A stretch of 13,310 nt of DNA from Saccoglossus kowalevskii (lineage: Eukaryota; Hemichordata; Enteropneusta; Harrimaniidae): contig NW_003156752.1 of NCBI RefSeq assembly GCF_000003605.2, positions 6,412 through 19,721 on the forward strand. The letters are read 5' to 3'. Below the pieces are notes generated by a model, which was given only the letters and a program-made list of their open reading frames with translations, was not told the DNA's origin and did not search any database. The position numbers were made by a program, and so were the translations under genes. Of the stretch, positions 1-6,979 are shown in pieces (the first letter of the stretch is position 1; each line of letters begins with the position of its first letter).

Positions 1-330
1 CGGAAAGTGGTTTATTGGTTCGAGACTACAATCAGACAAAAACAAATAAATTATCCACCGAGAGACACTTCCGATATGCAAATGAATCTTGTGAATGTCG
101 TATCTACAAATATTACGTTCGATTTCACGCATTAGTTTAGTGGGTATTGCAACTTCATTGAATACCACATTTTAACTAACTGTAAACAGTTCTTGACGAA
201 CTGAGAAGAACATAAAAAGCATTTGTTGCCGACGTCAGGCATGTCAGATTTCTATTCGACTACGGTTGTGCAGCGCCTCCATCGACAGACTTCTCAATTC
301 CTGAATTTCGAGTTGTCGGGTTGAGAAATA
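1..330. other. Non-coding flank, no gene seen
   Basis: I find no open frame of note and no repeat structure here. The only motif that stands out is an octamer ATGCAAAT at about 76-83, which on its own is common by chance in AT-rich DNA. Confidence 0.5.
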
Positions 331-333
331 ATA

Positions 334-347
334 ACGCTAGGGGGCGT
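334..347 (+). promoter_or_regulatory. CTCF-like motif, forward
   Basis: ACGCTAGGGGGCGT matches the animal CTCF core (CCASYAGRKGGCRS) at about 11 of 14 positions, including the whole central AGGGGGC. A second, similarly good match lies at 7835-7848 on the opposite strand, so the two point towards each other. CTCF is a zinc-finger architectural protein of bilaterians. The call rests on the motif alone. Confidence 0.3.
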
Positions 348-361
348 AATGGGTACCCGGA

Positions 362-522
362 TATAAAAATAGGGCGAGTCGGAGTTTATTTAAATAGCGG
401 CCGGCGCAGTCCTAAATTCATCAAATTCCGGGAATCACGCACGTAAATTGAAAATCATTGAATTTGTTGACATGGCAGGTTCAACACACAAGCAGAAGAA
501 AAACAAAAGTTTCCATTTCTGA
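362..522 (+). promoter_or_regulatory. Possible TATA core promoter with a short ORF
   Basis: TATAAAAA at 362-369 follows a GC-rich patch (AGGGGGCG at 339-346). About 40 bp downstream is GCGCAGTCC, a rough initiator match. The first ATG after it (472) opens a lysine-rich frame of only 16 codons that stops at 520-522. A donor-like GT sits at the seventh base after the ATG (GCAG, GTTCA). The spacing suits an RNA polymerase II promoter, but no convincing exon follows, so this may be chance. Confidence 0.2.
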
Positions 523-557
523 AGTTTGCTTTGATTCAGTGAAAATAAATGTAGTAT

Positions 558-640
558 AGGCGGTAGTCATCGCACCACGCATGTGCGAGATATGGGTCTC
601 AGATGAACAAAGATGGCAACTTTGTCTTGCGTAGACCAAC
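558..640 (+). mobile_element. NRF1/YY1 repeat family, copy 1 (partial)
   Basis: The stretch beginning AGGCGGTAGTCATCGCACC matches, with substitutions, the copies at 5743-5877 (minus), 8062-8373 and 9656-9832. It keeps the family order: GC-rich arm, a decayed NRF1-type site (CACGCATGTGCG, 576-587), GAGATATGG, then AACAAAGATGGCAACTTTG with the YY1-type start at 610-620. The TTAA terminus has decayed to GTATAGG and no opposite terminus is visible, so this is an old or partial copy. The ATG at 613 opens a 37-codon frame to 726 (beginning MATLSCVDQQ) whose reading goes beyond the repeat core. Confidence 0.55.
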
Positions 641-830
641 AAGCACCCGAAAATAAAATAACGCCGTTGTTCGCTGTTGTATTTAAATACTCACAGCAGA
701 TCGCGAGGTTCGTTACATACATTTAGAAGAAACCTCAAAGCACATATCTTCTGACAAAATATTGAACTTACTATTTACAGATTAATTACAAATGTCATTT
801 TTATTTTGAAACAAGTGCATTGATTGTTGC

Positions 831-951
831 GAAACGGCATTCCTCGGTGCAAATTGATAATCCTCGTGGCAAATCGCTATTCGTCGAGACACATTAATAT
901 TCATCGGGGCAAATTGGTATTCCTCAGGGCGAATCAGTAATCTTCGGTCGT
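831..951. repeat. Degenerate 20-bp tandem repeat, six units
   Basis: Six consecutive 20-base units align, each ending near TCNTCGNGGCA and starting AATTGNTA. Examples are AATTGATAATCCTCGTGGCA, AATCGCTATTCGTCGAGACA and AATTGGTATTCCTCAGGGCG. Because 20 is not a multiple of three, the minus-strand open frame across it repeats every 20 residues (YQFAP recurs), which explains that frame without a gene. On the minus strand the unit reads roughly CGAGGAATANCNATTTGCCC. A related piece lies at 1365-1379 and 1660-1697. Confidence 0.75.
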
Positions 952-1364
952 ACCATAACGCCGGGTATTCTTCGTTACAAATCAATTACGGTATTCCCAG
1001 AGTCCATTAGCGAAAACATAACTCGTCTGTTATTTTCGTGAAACTCATAAAATTAGAATAAAAACTGAATCCAAATCACAAAATCAAACTCGTCGTTCGT
1101 GGCGCTATTTACATTAGAATGTTTCAATTCAGACAAAGGTGTGGTCTTCTTCTTGTACTAGAAATAACATTGAACGAGGTCAAACAAAATTGTTAATGTA
1201 CAAGGTCAAATTTATTATATTCTTTACAAAATTATGTAACAGTTTTCAACCATTTCAATTTACCTTCTTTTGAAATACGTCGAAAGATTCTTGACTTGTC
1301 TTTGTTTACACAAATCCCTCAACATTTTATCGGAAATTCCATTTTATGTTGCATCTCATTCTAC
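952..1364. other. Intergenic, nothing recognised
   Basis: AT-rich sequence without a supported gene, repeat or motif cluster. The short plus-strand frame starting at 1296 runs into the GC-rich element at 1379 and shows no protein-like features. Confidence 0.5.
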
Positions 1365-1697
1365 GACCGAGGAATACCACAGTGGCGGCGGCACAGGGGG
1401 GCAGTCGTCCCCTTGAAAAAAATATTGGGGACGTCGCCCCTCCAAAATCAAGCTGAAACGCTTTATGTCAGCAAAACTTGCCCCCCCCCCTCAAAATGCA
1501 GGAAATAGCGTTTCAGAAAGTCTAGATTTCAAAATTTATAAGAGGGCGTATGCCCCCGGACCACCTGGTAAGGTATCGCCCGGCTTCGGCGCGAGATTCA
1601 GTAGGCGAGCTGATCTCACCCCACCATGTAAAATGTCGTGTCCGCCGCCGCCGCCTCTGTACCGATTTGCCCCAAGGAATATAAATTTGCCCAATCT
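1365..1697 (+). repeat. 20-bp repeat units split by an insertion
   Basis: The left part (ACGACCGAGGAATACC, to 1378) and the right part (TACCGATTTGCCCC then AAGGAATATAAATTTGCCC, from 1660) read on through the consensus of the 831-951 array, in opposite orientation. Joining them at the shared TACC gives a continuous unit, GAGGAATACCGATTTGCCC. The sequence between (1379-1659) is therefore an insertion. Confidence 0.6.
1379..1659 (+). mobile_element. GC-rich MITE-like element with CAGNGGCGGCGGC ends
   Basis: The left end CAGTGGCGGCGGCAC (from 1380) is the inverted partner of the right end, which read backwards is CAGAGGCGGCGGCGGCGGAC. This is a terminal inverted repeat of 13-15 bp. Inside are C/G-runs (a run of ten C at 1481-1490), GGGCGTATGCCCCC, and a perfect 10-bp inverted pair CTGAAACGCT (1453-1462) and AGCGTTTCAG (1507-1516). 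CAGNGG ends are seen in hAT-group elements, but the flanking duplication visible here is only TACC (1375-1378 and 1660-1663), not the 8 bp expected of hAT. I leave the superfamily open. It codes for no transposase. Confidence 0.6.
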
Positions 1698-2097
1698 ATG
1701 ATATTTGTTATAATTATTTTATTGGCCTATCAATTAATATAATTGTTGTTAGCCAATGGGGTTTCTTTTCCACGCGTTTTAACTGAAATGCTATGTATGA
1801 GGGCGTACTTCATTTACGTCAGCTCACGGTTAGTAGTAACCGTGGTCAGCTGTTGGAATGTGTGTAGTTTTGATTATTGACAAGTACCGGTGACCTGTGG
1901 ATCTGGGCAACTCTCGGTAAGACACATCAAAACTGGCTGCGTTTCTATAAATATTGAAGGTGGAAAGCCAGACGAATCTGTGTGCTTTGCTTACATCCAT
2001 TCTGTAGGAGTTTGAGCTGACCAACATGCAGTTTGTTTTTTCTGGTCAGAATTCTATCATATACATGGATAAGTCATGGGGAAAAATGAACCATATT

Positions 2098-2618
2098 ATA
2101 ACACCAATCTAATCAACACAATTTGCATTAAACTTAAAAAAGTATTTGAAAACAAGAGACAAGAACAAATGAGAGAAATGACAATACAAACCAATTGTTT
2201 GCAGTGGTAGAAAGTGCACTGCTTGCAACCAAAATGAGATTGAAGACAAAATGCATTTCTTACTTGAATGCAAGCTGTATGAAAATGAGAGAACTGAAAT
2301 GCTGAAAGAAATAAATTTAATACATTGTAACAACACAAATACCAATAAATTGATTACAATGCTAACAAGCAATAACAGCCAAGAAATAACAAAACTAGCA
2401 AGCTACATCTATATTTGTTTCAGTGCCAGAGAAAATCATTTCGAATTACCAGCTGTCCCTAAATAAATAAACTATTTTTTTTATTATTATTCTTTTCAAT
2501 TTGTTAGTGCTTCCATTTTGTTACTTCCTCAGTTTTTCATCTTTATTGTAATTTACTTTTTCTGAGTCAATATCCAAATAAGGATACGTTTATGCAATAA
2601 AGATTATTATTATTATTA
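2098..2618 (+). mobile_element. 5'-truncated non-LTR retrotransposon 3' end
   Basis: The block holds the carboxy-terminal end of a reverse-transcriptase ORF (2182-2466), an AT-rich 3' UTR, a polyadenylation signal AATAAA at 2596-2601 and a tail of ATT repeats at 2602-2618. This 3' structure is typical of Jockey-superfamily elements such as CR1/L2/Daphne-like lineages, which often end in short tandem repeats rather than poly(A). The left edge is set by where homology to MITE copy A resumes. It cannot be autonomous because nearly all of the reverse transcriptase and the endonuclease are missing. Confidence 0.75.
2182..2466 (+). pseudogene. Reverse transcriptase C-terminal zinc-knuckle fragment
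   Basis: From the stop at 2179 the frame is open to the TAA at 2464-2466. It shows CTACNQNEIEDKMHFLLEC, a CX2C...HX4C knuckle with Cys codons at 2215 and 2224, His at 2254 and Cys at 2269. A charged YENER segment follows, and the end is YIYICFSAREN. This CX2C-(E/D)-rich-HFLLxCxxY arrangement is the usual tail of invertebrate non-LTR reverse transcriptases, followed by a helix ending in an aromatic and arginine-containing motif. Only about 95 residues remain. The stop at 2179 and the lack of reverse-transcriptase motifs upstream make it a dead fragment. Confidence 0.75.
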
Positions 2619-2888
2619 CATATGGTTTAAACAAATTATATCAATCTTTATAACCTGTTTTTGAAGAAAATTCACCCAAACGCTAACATTGTCGTTTACG
2701 GAGTTTTGATTAGCGGTATGAATCCGGAAGACTCGAGACAAATAATCGCGAAACATGACATGACATGACCGTTAGTACCTTTAGTACCTTCCATGACTTG
2801 ACAAAAAAACACCCTACGTCACGTGTTGCAAAGGTCACGGCATTGTTGACCTACATCATCACGTGACACTATTGTGTATAATCCTTCG

Positions 2889-3330
2889 TTAAAGGGCTCA
2901 TACCACTAATTGAATTTCCATAGACGACAATGTTAACATATGACGAGATTGCTATATGAAAATGACGAAGAAAGTTGAAAATATGGCTCAAAAATGGGAA
3001 ATCAACATGCCAGTAATCAACCATATGAAAAAAACTAACATGTTGGCCAGCTCAAACTCTTGCAAATCTCAGGTAAACAAGACACACCTACTGTATTTGG
3101 ATTGCACCAAGAGAAATCACTGGAAAAACACCAAGATTAGAACATCCATTAACACACAGAATAAACCCACAGGTACACAGACGCTAGGTAGTAAACAAAA
3201 GACCACATATTGGTCTCACCTCTGACCCAGGTGATTACGCCCTCAAACAGGGAGCACCTGAGAAAAATAATATTTAAAAAATTTCATTGGTTCTTGCTAG
3301 CCATTGGTTAATTAGTGGCATGAGACCTAA
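2889..3330 (+). mobile_element. TTAA-type MITE, copy B
   Basis: The left end is TTAAAGGGCTCATACCACTA. The right end, TTAGTGGCATGAGACCTAA, is its inverted partner with a few changes (expected TTAGTGGTATGAGCCCTTTAA). The outermost bases fit a TTAA target duplication followed by AGGG, the pattern of Kolobok/T2-type elements (TTAA, TIR starting AGGRR). The whole length is homologous to copy A at 1718-2724 in the other orientation, without the retrotransposon. The 89-codon plus-strand frame at 2956-3225 lies inside it. It shares MLxSSNS...V.K.H with the frame in copy A but has no recognisable domain, so I treat it as part of the repeat. Confidence 0.65.
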
Positions 3331-3332
3331 AG

Positions 3333-3356
3333 CATAGACCTTAGAAAAGGTCTATG
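3333..3356. repeat. Perfect 10-bp stem hairpin
   Basis: CATAGACCTT (3333-3342) and AAGGTCTATG (3347-3356) are perfect inverted copies around the four bases AGAA. It abuts the right end of MITE copy B, and another TTAAAGG begins at 3358, so it may be the remnant edge of an adjoining element. Confidence 0.6.
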
Positions 3357-3964
3357 GTTAAAGGTGTTCAGTTATTCGGCTTTTCAAATTATAGAATACC
3401 ACAAAGGCGGCTTTTACAAACGCCAATGCGTCAAGTAAATGAAAAACGTCGGTAAAGTCAAAGAAGGCTTCCGATAATTTCCGTATGCTGGTTCAAACTC
3501 GTTAATTCAGAGAATTGATTGTTCCAATTGCTCTTCACGTGCTGCATTACATGCATAACGAAGGATGACGTTTTACATAGCACGCGGACGGCAGACTGCA
3601 CTGAAGTGTCGTCTGCGTATACTGAAGTGTCGGCGGCACCGACAATGCTGTCAACTACAATATATTAAACATATGTCATGCAGTTGAGTAATTGGCGGGA
3701 ACATAACACTAGAATTGAAAATTCATACCACGGTGCCAAACAACGCACTCTGACCTTCGGATTCTATTCGCACGTTCATTTTTTTCCTTCTTCAGTGTTT
3801 TACCGCCAACATGTGTAGGCATTATGCTCGTGCTAAATTGTGTTCATTGTAGCACAGTCACTAAATCGTTATTATAACACATCACTCGTAAATACTGTAC
3901 TGTAATTGGTCAAAATAGGATCATGTGTTATCGGCTAAATTACCATAGTAGCGCCAGGCAAATT
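3357..3964. other. Intergenic, small direct repeat only
   Basis: No gene found. ACTGAAGTGTCG occurs twice 21 bp apart (3600-3611 and 3621-3632) in a somewhat GC-richer patch. The rest is plain AT-rich sequence, possibly the upstream region of the exon at 4045. Confidence 0.45.
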
Positions 3965-3987
3965 ACTAGTTCCCTAGGGAGACTAGT
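3965..3987. promoter_or_regulatory. 23-bp near-perfect palindrome
   Basis: ACTAGT, TCCCTAGGGA, G, ACTAGT: the central ten bases are a perfect palindrome and the two flanking hexamers are identical and self-complementary, offset by one G. It lies 57 bp upstream of the candidate start codon at 4045, where a dimeric regulator or the 5' UTR might use it. Function is unknown. Confidence 0.4.
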
Positions 3988-4044
3988 ACATCAATTAGTG
4001 CTCGGGAATGATGTCACTCGTCACCTGATCGTGTGATTTTCAAT

Positions 4045-4178
4045 ATGTCGTCTGCTATTTCGTTCGCTGATATCGATGGTCCGCCTCGAAAGACTAGACG
4101 ATTTAGCTTCAATTCAGAAGAAGAACTTGACACACTAGTAGAAAATAAAGATGCACAGAAGACGAAGGACGCAGTCAG
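4045..4178 (+). CDS. Candidate first exon, Crypton/DUF3504-type protein N-terminus
   Basis: The ATG at 4045 opens 44 codons rich in charged residues: MSSAISFADIDGPPRKTRRF, then FNSEEELDTLVENKDAQKTK, then DAV. A splice donor follows (TCAG, GTATCT; GT at 4179-4180), leaving phase 2. If read through, it stops at 4198-4200. The pattern F-x-S-E-x-E-L-x-x-L-x-x-x-K-D-x-x-x-T-K-x-A is how many aquatic-invertebrate proteins of the DUF3504/Crypton-derived group (related to vertebrate KIAA1958, QRICH1 and ZMYM2-4) begin. It is usually followed by a helix xFxxYL and the recombinase-like domain. That domain is not seen in the window, so later exons would lie beyond 13310 or were missed, or this is a stray duplicated exon. 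Coding looks likely; the family is recognised from memory only. Confidence 0.5.
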
Positions 4179-4489
4179 GTATCTGTTTATACCTCCATGA
4201 TAGCATATATGTATTCACGTGACTGTATGGTAACGTGACTATGTTTTCACGTGCAACGAATCACTCGTTTCTGCCTGCCACGAAGCCACGTATTCTCTAA
4301 GACGGCTTATTGTACGTCTTGTTCAAGAATATATAAAACACCTTCTCATGGGACACACCCGCCTCCAGAGGACGCTCTACTCATTATTTTATTTGACAAA
4401 TATTATTCCGCATGTGCACAAATAATAAACTCCGTCATCCCAAGATGAAATTTAGTACTCCCACTTGTTGCCATAACAACATGCATATC

Positions 4490-4640
4490 ATTTGCATTTT
4501 GCTCTCTGTGTCATGTCTGAGTGTAATATACGCCGCCGCACTGTGACGTAATTTGTTCACATTATAGCCAATCAGATTGCAAATGATGTCACCCGGGCAA
4601 GCGCCAAGCCATATAAAAGATAACAATAGAAGTGAACTTG
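4490..4640 (+). promoter_or_regulatory. CCAAT/TATA promoter-like cluster
   Basis: In order: octamer ATTTGCAT (about 4490-4497), CRE-like TGACGTAA (about 4545-4552), CCAAT box AGCCAATCAG (about 4566-4575), ATTGCAAATGATGTCAC, and TATAAAAG (about 4612-4619). The order and the roughly 45-bp distance from CCAAT to TATA suit a polymerase II promoter with initiation near 4640-4650. No convincing coding exon follows. An ATG at about 4694 runs five codons to a donor-like CAA, GTAAGG. Confidence 0.3.
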
Positions 4641-4809
4641 TCGATTGTCGATGTGTTATCTTCTGGTGCGATTAAGATTAAAATTAAAATCTGATGTATA
4701 GGCTCCAAGTAAGGCGCTATATGATTGGTCGACAAAACTCATCAAAAGTAGTCTCGTCAGAACGGGATTTTGAATTCAGTCAGATGTAGTTAAGACGACC
4801 GAGATACAA

Positions 4810-5018
4810 TACTGTAAAAAAATATTTTAGCTGGATTTAATTTTCACTGAAAGACTTTTTGAGTGTTTTGTATGGAATTTATTTTTCACTGATTTCTGCT
4901 GAGTTGAGTGTAAAATATAGGAAAAAGGTATATTCGTTGGATTTTATTTTCACTGATACATTCCTTCAGCGAAAATGGTGAAAATTAATTCCAAGCAAAA
5001 ATAAAGTATTTTACAGTA
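4810..5018. mobile_element. Mariner-like MITE, TACTGTAAAA ends
   Basis: The left end TACTGTAAAAAAATATTTTA and the right end (TAAAGTATTTTACAGTA, read inverted TACTGTAAAATACTTTA) form a terminal inverted repeat that continues as GGATTTAATTTTCAC / GGAATTAATTTTCACC. A TA at each outer edge fits a TA target duplication. Internally GGA(A/T)TTTATTTTCACTGA recurs near 4832, 4876 and 4940, in partly tandem and partly inverted arrangement. At 209 bp it has no coding capacity. A fragment of the same family is at 7596-7666. Confidence 0.7.
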
Positions 5019-5640
5019 TATGAAAAACTTAATAACGGCAAGTATTCATAAATAAACAAAAATAACAATAAAAACATAAAAATAAAAACAAATTGAGCAT
5101 ATACCTACATCGGATTTTAATTGGGCGGCAACACGCAAACTATTGCTACCGTACTGCCTATAGTGCAACCGAGTGGGTCTTCAACAATAATCCACACGAT
5201 AACCTTGACTTTACATTCCCTGGTTGTCAGTTTATGTAAAACTTAGATAAATAATGATGTATTGATGACGTATACAAATTATTAAATGATTTACGAGAAT
5301 TACATAATTACCAAATCATCGAACTAAAGATACTGACAAGTTTCCCGGATGCGAGACTGTGATCGTTGGCCTTATCGACTAGGCGATCACGTCTAGCATA
5401 TTATGGCTGTACGACAGCCATATCAATAAACAGACTGAGCTCAGATGCAGCAGAAATCACGTCGTTTATCATAACATATTTCAAAGCAAAAAAAAATTGT
5501 GAATAATGTCACGGAAATTGAAACAGGAAACTTGGTGTCATTTATTGTGCAAAAGAACGTGAGCCCCACAAGTCATCGTCTGCGTGTTGTGAATTTCAAA
5601 TCACTGGAATAACAATGTGCAGACGATATCAAGGTGCAGA
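5019..5640. other. Intergenic, A-rich tract and two hairpins
   Basis: 5036-5095 is A-rich with AATAAAAAC-like motifs. A perfect 9-bp stem with 3-base loop is at 5402-5422 (TATGGCTGT, ACG, ACAGCCATA), and just before it GTGATCG (5359-5365) pairs with CGATCAC (5384-5390). No gene is seen. Confidence 0.5.
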
Positions 5641-5651
5641 GAATTGCCGCC

Positions 5652-5726
5652 ATGGCTTCTCGATATGGCATCAACAACAAGGGATATCGCCTGATTGTTA
5701 CAGATTTAGATTTAGTTCATTACTAG
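5652..5726 (+). CDS. Small ORF with consensus Kozak start
   Basis: The start context is GCCGCCATGG, the full Kozak consensus. The frame is 24 codons: MASRYGINNKGYRLIVTDLD, then LVHY and TAG at 5724-5726. It could be the 5' end of an exon or a micropeptide. There is no family match and no clear splice donor, and an overlapping frame starting at about 5615 is also open. Chance remains the leading explanation apart from the start context. Confidence 0.2.
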   Translation: MASRYGINNKGYRLIVTDLDLVHY

Positions 5727-5742
5727 CCTTTAAGTCGTTGTA

Positions 5743-5877
5743 TTAAAGGACAGTGACCGTCCAATCAAAAATAACACGTCTCCGTTTGTACTCACTGAGC
5801 TGCGCAAAAGTCAAAGTCGCCATTCTTGCTTAGATGATATCTCGGCGCATGCGTGGCGCGACGAAAACCACTTTTAA
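5743..5877 (-). mobile_element. NRF1/YY1 repeat family, copy 2
   Basis: TTAA stands at both edges (5743-5746 and 5874-5877). The minus strand reads TTAAAAGTGGTTTTCGTCGC, GCCACGCATGCGCC (NRF1-type core at 5845-5853), GAGATATC, then AAGAATGGCGAC (5816-5827), and ends GGTCACTGTCCTTTAA. The ATG at 5823 (minus) opens 26 codons (starting MATLTFAQLSEYKRRR) that stop in the TTAA at the element's edge. A consensus donor GTGAGT begins 28 bases after the start (forward 5790-5795). At 135 bp it is shorter than copy 3 and lacks its second arm. Homology to the other copies is plain by eye across about 100 bp. Confidence 0.6.
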
Positions 5878-6228
5878 TATTGACTTGTAGCCTCGTTTAT
5901 AAGTTCGTTCACGGTCCGACGCCAGATAATCCATATACCTATATTCGGAATTCTGTAATTTTAAACATTTTGTGGTTGATATGTTATGCTATCCACAATG
6001 CATTGTACCGGAAAACACAATATGTTCAGATACACAGCAAGCGACGCGCTCGGCATCGTCGCCCAAATAAGGAAACATAATTCAACAGACATGCGCAATA
6101 GAATTTAAAATCAACTTTGTTTATAGTCATCTGATGTTTCCTGTTTATGTTAACCACACGACCAGTGGGACTGAAAACCAATCACATTGCTGATCATAAT
6201 TATCTATATTCATAACCTCAAATTTCAG

Positions 6229-6324
6229 TGTTCCGACAATGAAGGAGGTGGAACACGGCGTCGCCTTCCCTGGGGCAGTCTGATCTTGGGTATCGCGTTG
6301 CGGGGGTTTGGACCGAATTGGTGA
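6229..6324 (+). other. GC-rich exon-like island
   Basis: After CCTCAAATTTCAG (acceptor-like, AG at 6227-6228) the base composition rises sharply for about 95 bp and then returns to AT-rich. In one frame it reads CSDNEGGGTRRRLPWGSLIL followed by 11 more residues and TGA at 6322-6324, which would suit a terminal exon. The minus strand is also open across it, so strand is not settled. I do not recognise either product. It could equally be a repeat fragment. Confidence 0.2.
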
Positions 6325-6337
6325 TTATATGTAATGA

Positions 6338-6372
6338 TATTTATTTTATTTTATTTTATTTTTTTATTATGA
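6338..6372. repeat. ATTTT simple repeat
   Basis: About four tandem ATTTT units followed by a T run; an ordinary microsatellite. Confidence 0.8.
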
Positions 6373-6714
6373 TATTTATGTTCCCATTATGGGTTAATCC
6401 CATAGGAGTGATAATTTCTTAGAACAGAAGTCCGAAATATCACGATTATTAGTCAAAATTTGCATTTGTGCACTGGTTTCTATGGTGACTTAATGTCTGC
6501 ATATTTTGGAAGTACTGTTACATAGAATGAAAATGTCGTGTATTATGGTGTGTTCATATGCGCAGTACCATGCGCAGTAGTGCAACACTTGGAGAAGACT
6601 CAAAGAAACTCGTAATATTGTAGCTTTCTGCCCCTTCCCACACACAAACATACACATGTTTGAAAAATTCAAAATATATGCCCAATAATATAAAATAGTA
6701 TATGCCCATGAGGA
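6373..6714. other. Intergenic, nothing recognised
   Basis: No gene or repeat supported. ATGCGCAG occurs twice near 6559 and 6572, a half NRF1-type site. If the minus-strand exon at 6744-6846 is real, this is its first intron. Confidence 0.4.
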
Positions 6715-6743
6715 TTAATCCTGTTGGGTTTTAGTGGGCTTAC

Positions 6744-6846
6744 ATTCATTGATTGGCATCGAAACAATCATTGCGCATGCGCACACAATCACAACAACAC
6801 ATACAGTAAATAATACACAGATCGCCCATTTTGCCGCTTCCGCCAT
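6744..6846 (-). CDS. Candidate first exon, hydrophobic N-terminus
   Basis: On the minus strand the ATG at 6846 has a strong Kozak context (AAAATGG). The frame reads MAEAAKWAICVLFTVCVVVI, then VCACAMIVSMPINE. A GTAAGC donor follows (GT at 6743-6742), giving 34 codons plus one base. Residues 7-30 form one uninterrupted hydrophobic segment suited to a signal anchor or signal peptide. If not spliced, it ends at residue 43 (TAA at 6715-6717). The start lies inside AAAATGGCGGAAGCGG, which combines a YY1-type motif with an ETS-type GGAAG, as in many TATA-less housekeeping promoters. An NRF1 palindrome TGCGCATGCGCA (6772-6783) lies within the exon. No later exon was found, and I do not recognise the protein. 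Confidence 0.4.
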
Positions 6847-6979
6847 TTTGTAAGACCAACATTTTAGGATTTCCAGTTTGCTATATTTATTTTTAAAAAT
6901 ATTATAAATTATCATACTTTCTCACTTTTTTGAATTTATACATATCTGCTATTAAAAGTTACAAAAGGGTCATACTCTT

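Larger units (their letters stand above)
1718..2724 (-). mobile_element. TTAA-type MITE, copy A, split by a retrotransposon
   Basis: Read on the minus strand, the outer part (2724 down to about 2620) gives TCATACCGCTAATCAAAACT, then CGTAAACGACAATGTTAGC. This matches copy B (2889-3330), which reads TCATACCACTAATTGAATTT, then CATAGACGACAATGTTAAC. The match resumes at about 2097 and goes on through CATGTTGGTCAGCTCAAACTC, CCACAGGT and TACGCCCTCA to about 1718. The central block 2098-2618 is absent from copy B and is the non-LTR fragment. The TTAAAGGG terminus has decayed (TTCCGGAT), so this copy is older than B or under no constraint. Its 65-codon minus-strand frame (1830-2027) lies in the repeat. 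Confidence 0.6.

Noticed and set aside
782-985. 67-codon minus-strand frame with repeating YQFAP
   Set aside because: Fully explained by the degenerate 20-bp tandem repeat.
1296-1701. Two plus-strand frames rich in proline
   Set aside because: They are generated by C-runs and GCC repeats of the element at 1379-1659.
2096-2372. Minus-strand cysteine/phenylalanine-rich frames
   Set aside because: Antisense shadow of the reverse-transcriptase fragment.
3488-3505. GGTTCAAACTC, a tRNA B-box-like match
   Set aside because: No A-box at the right distance and no cloverleaf could be drawn; no tRNA gene found anywhere in the window.
4251-4626. Short frames 4251-4448 (+) and 4435-4626 (-)
   Set aside because: Unrecognised; the second runs antisense through the promoter-like cluster; no donor or acceptor logic.
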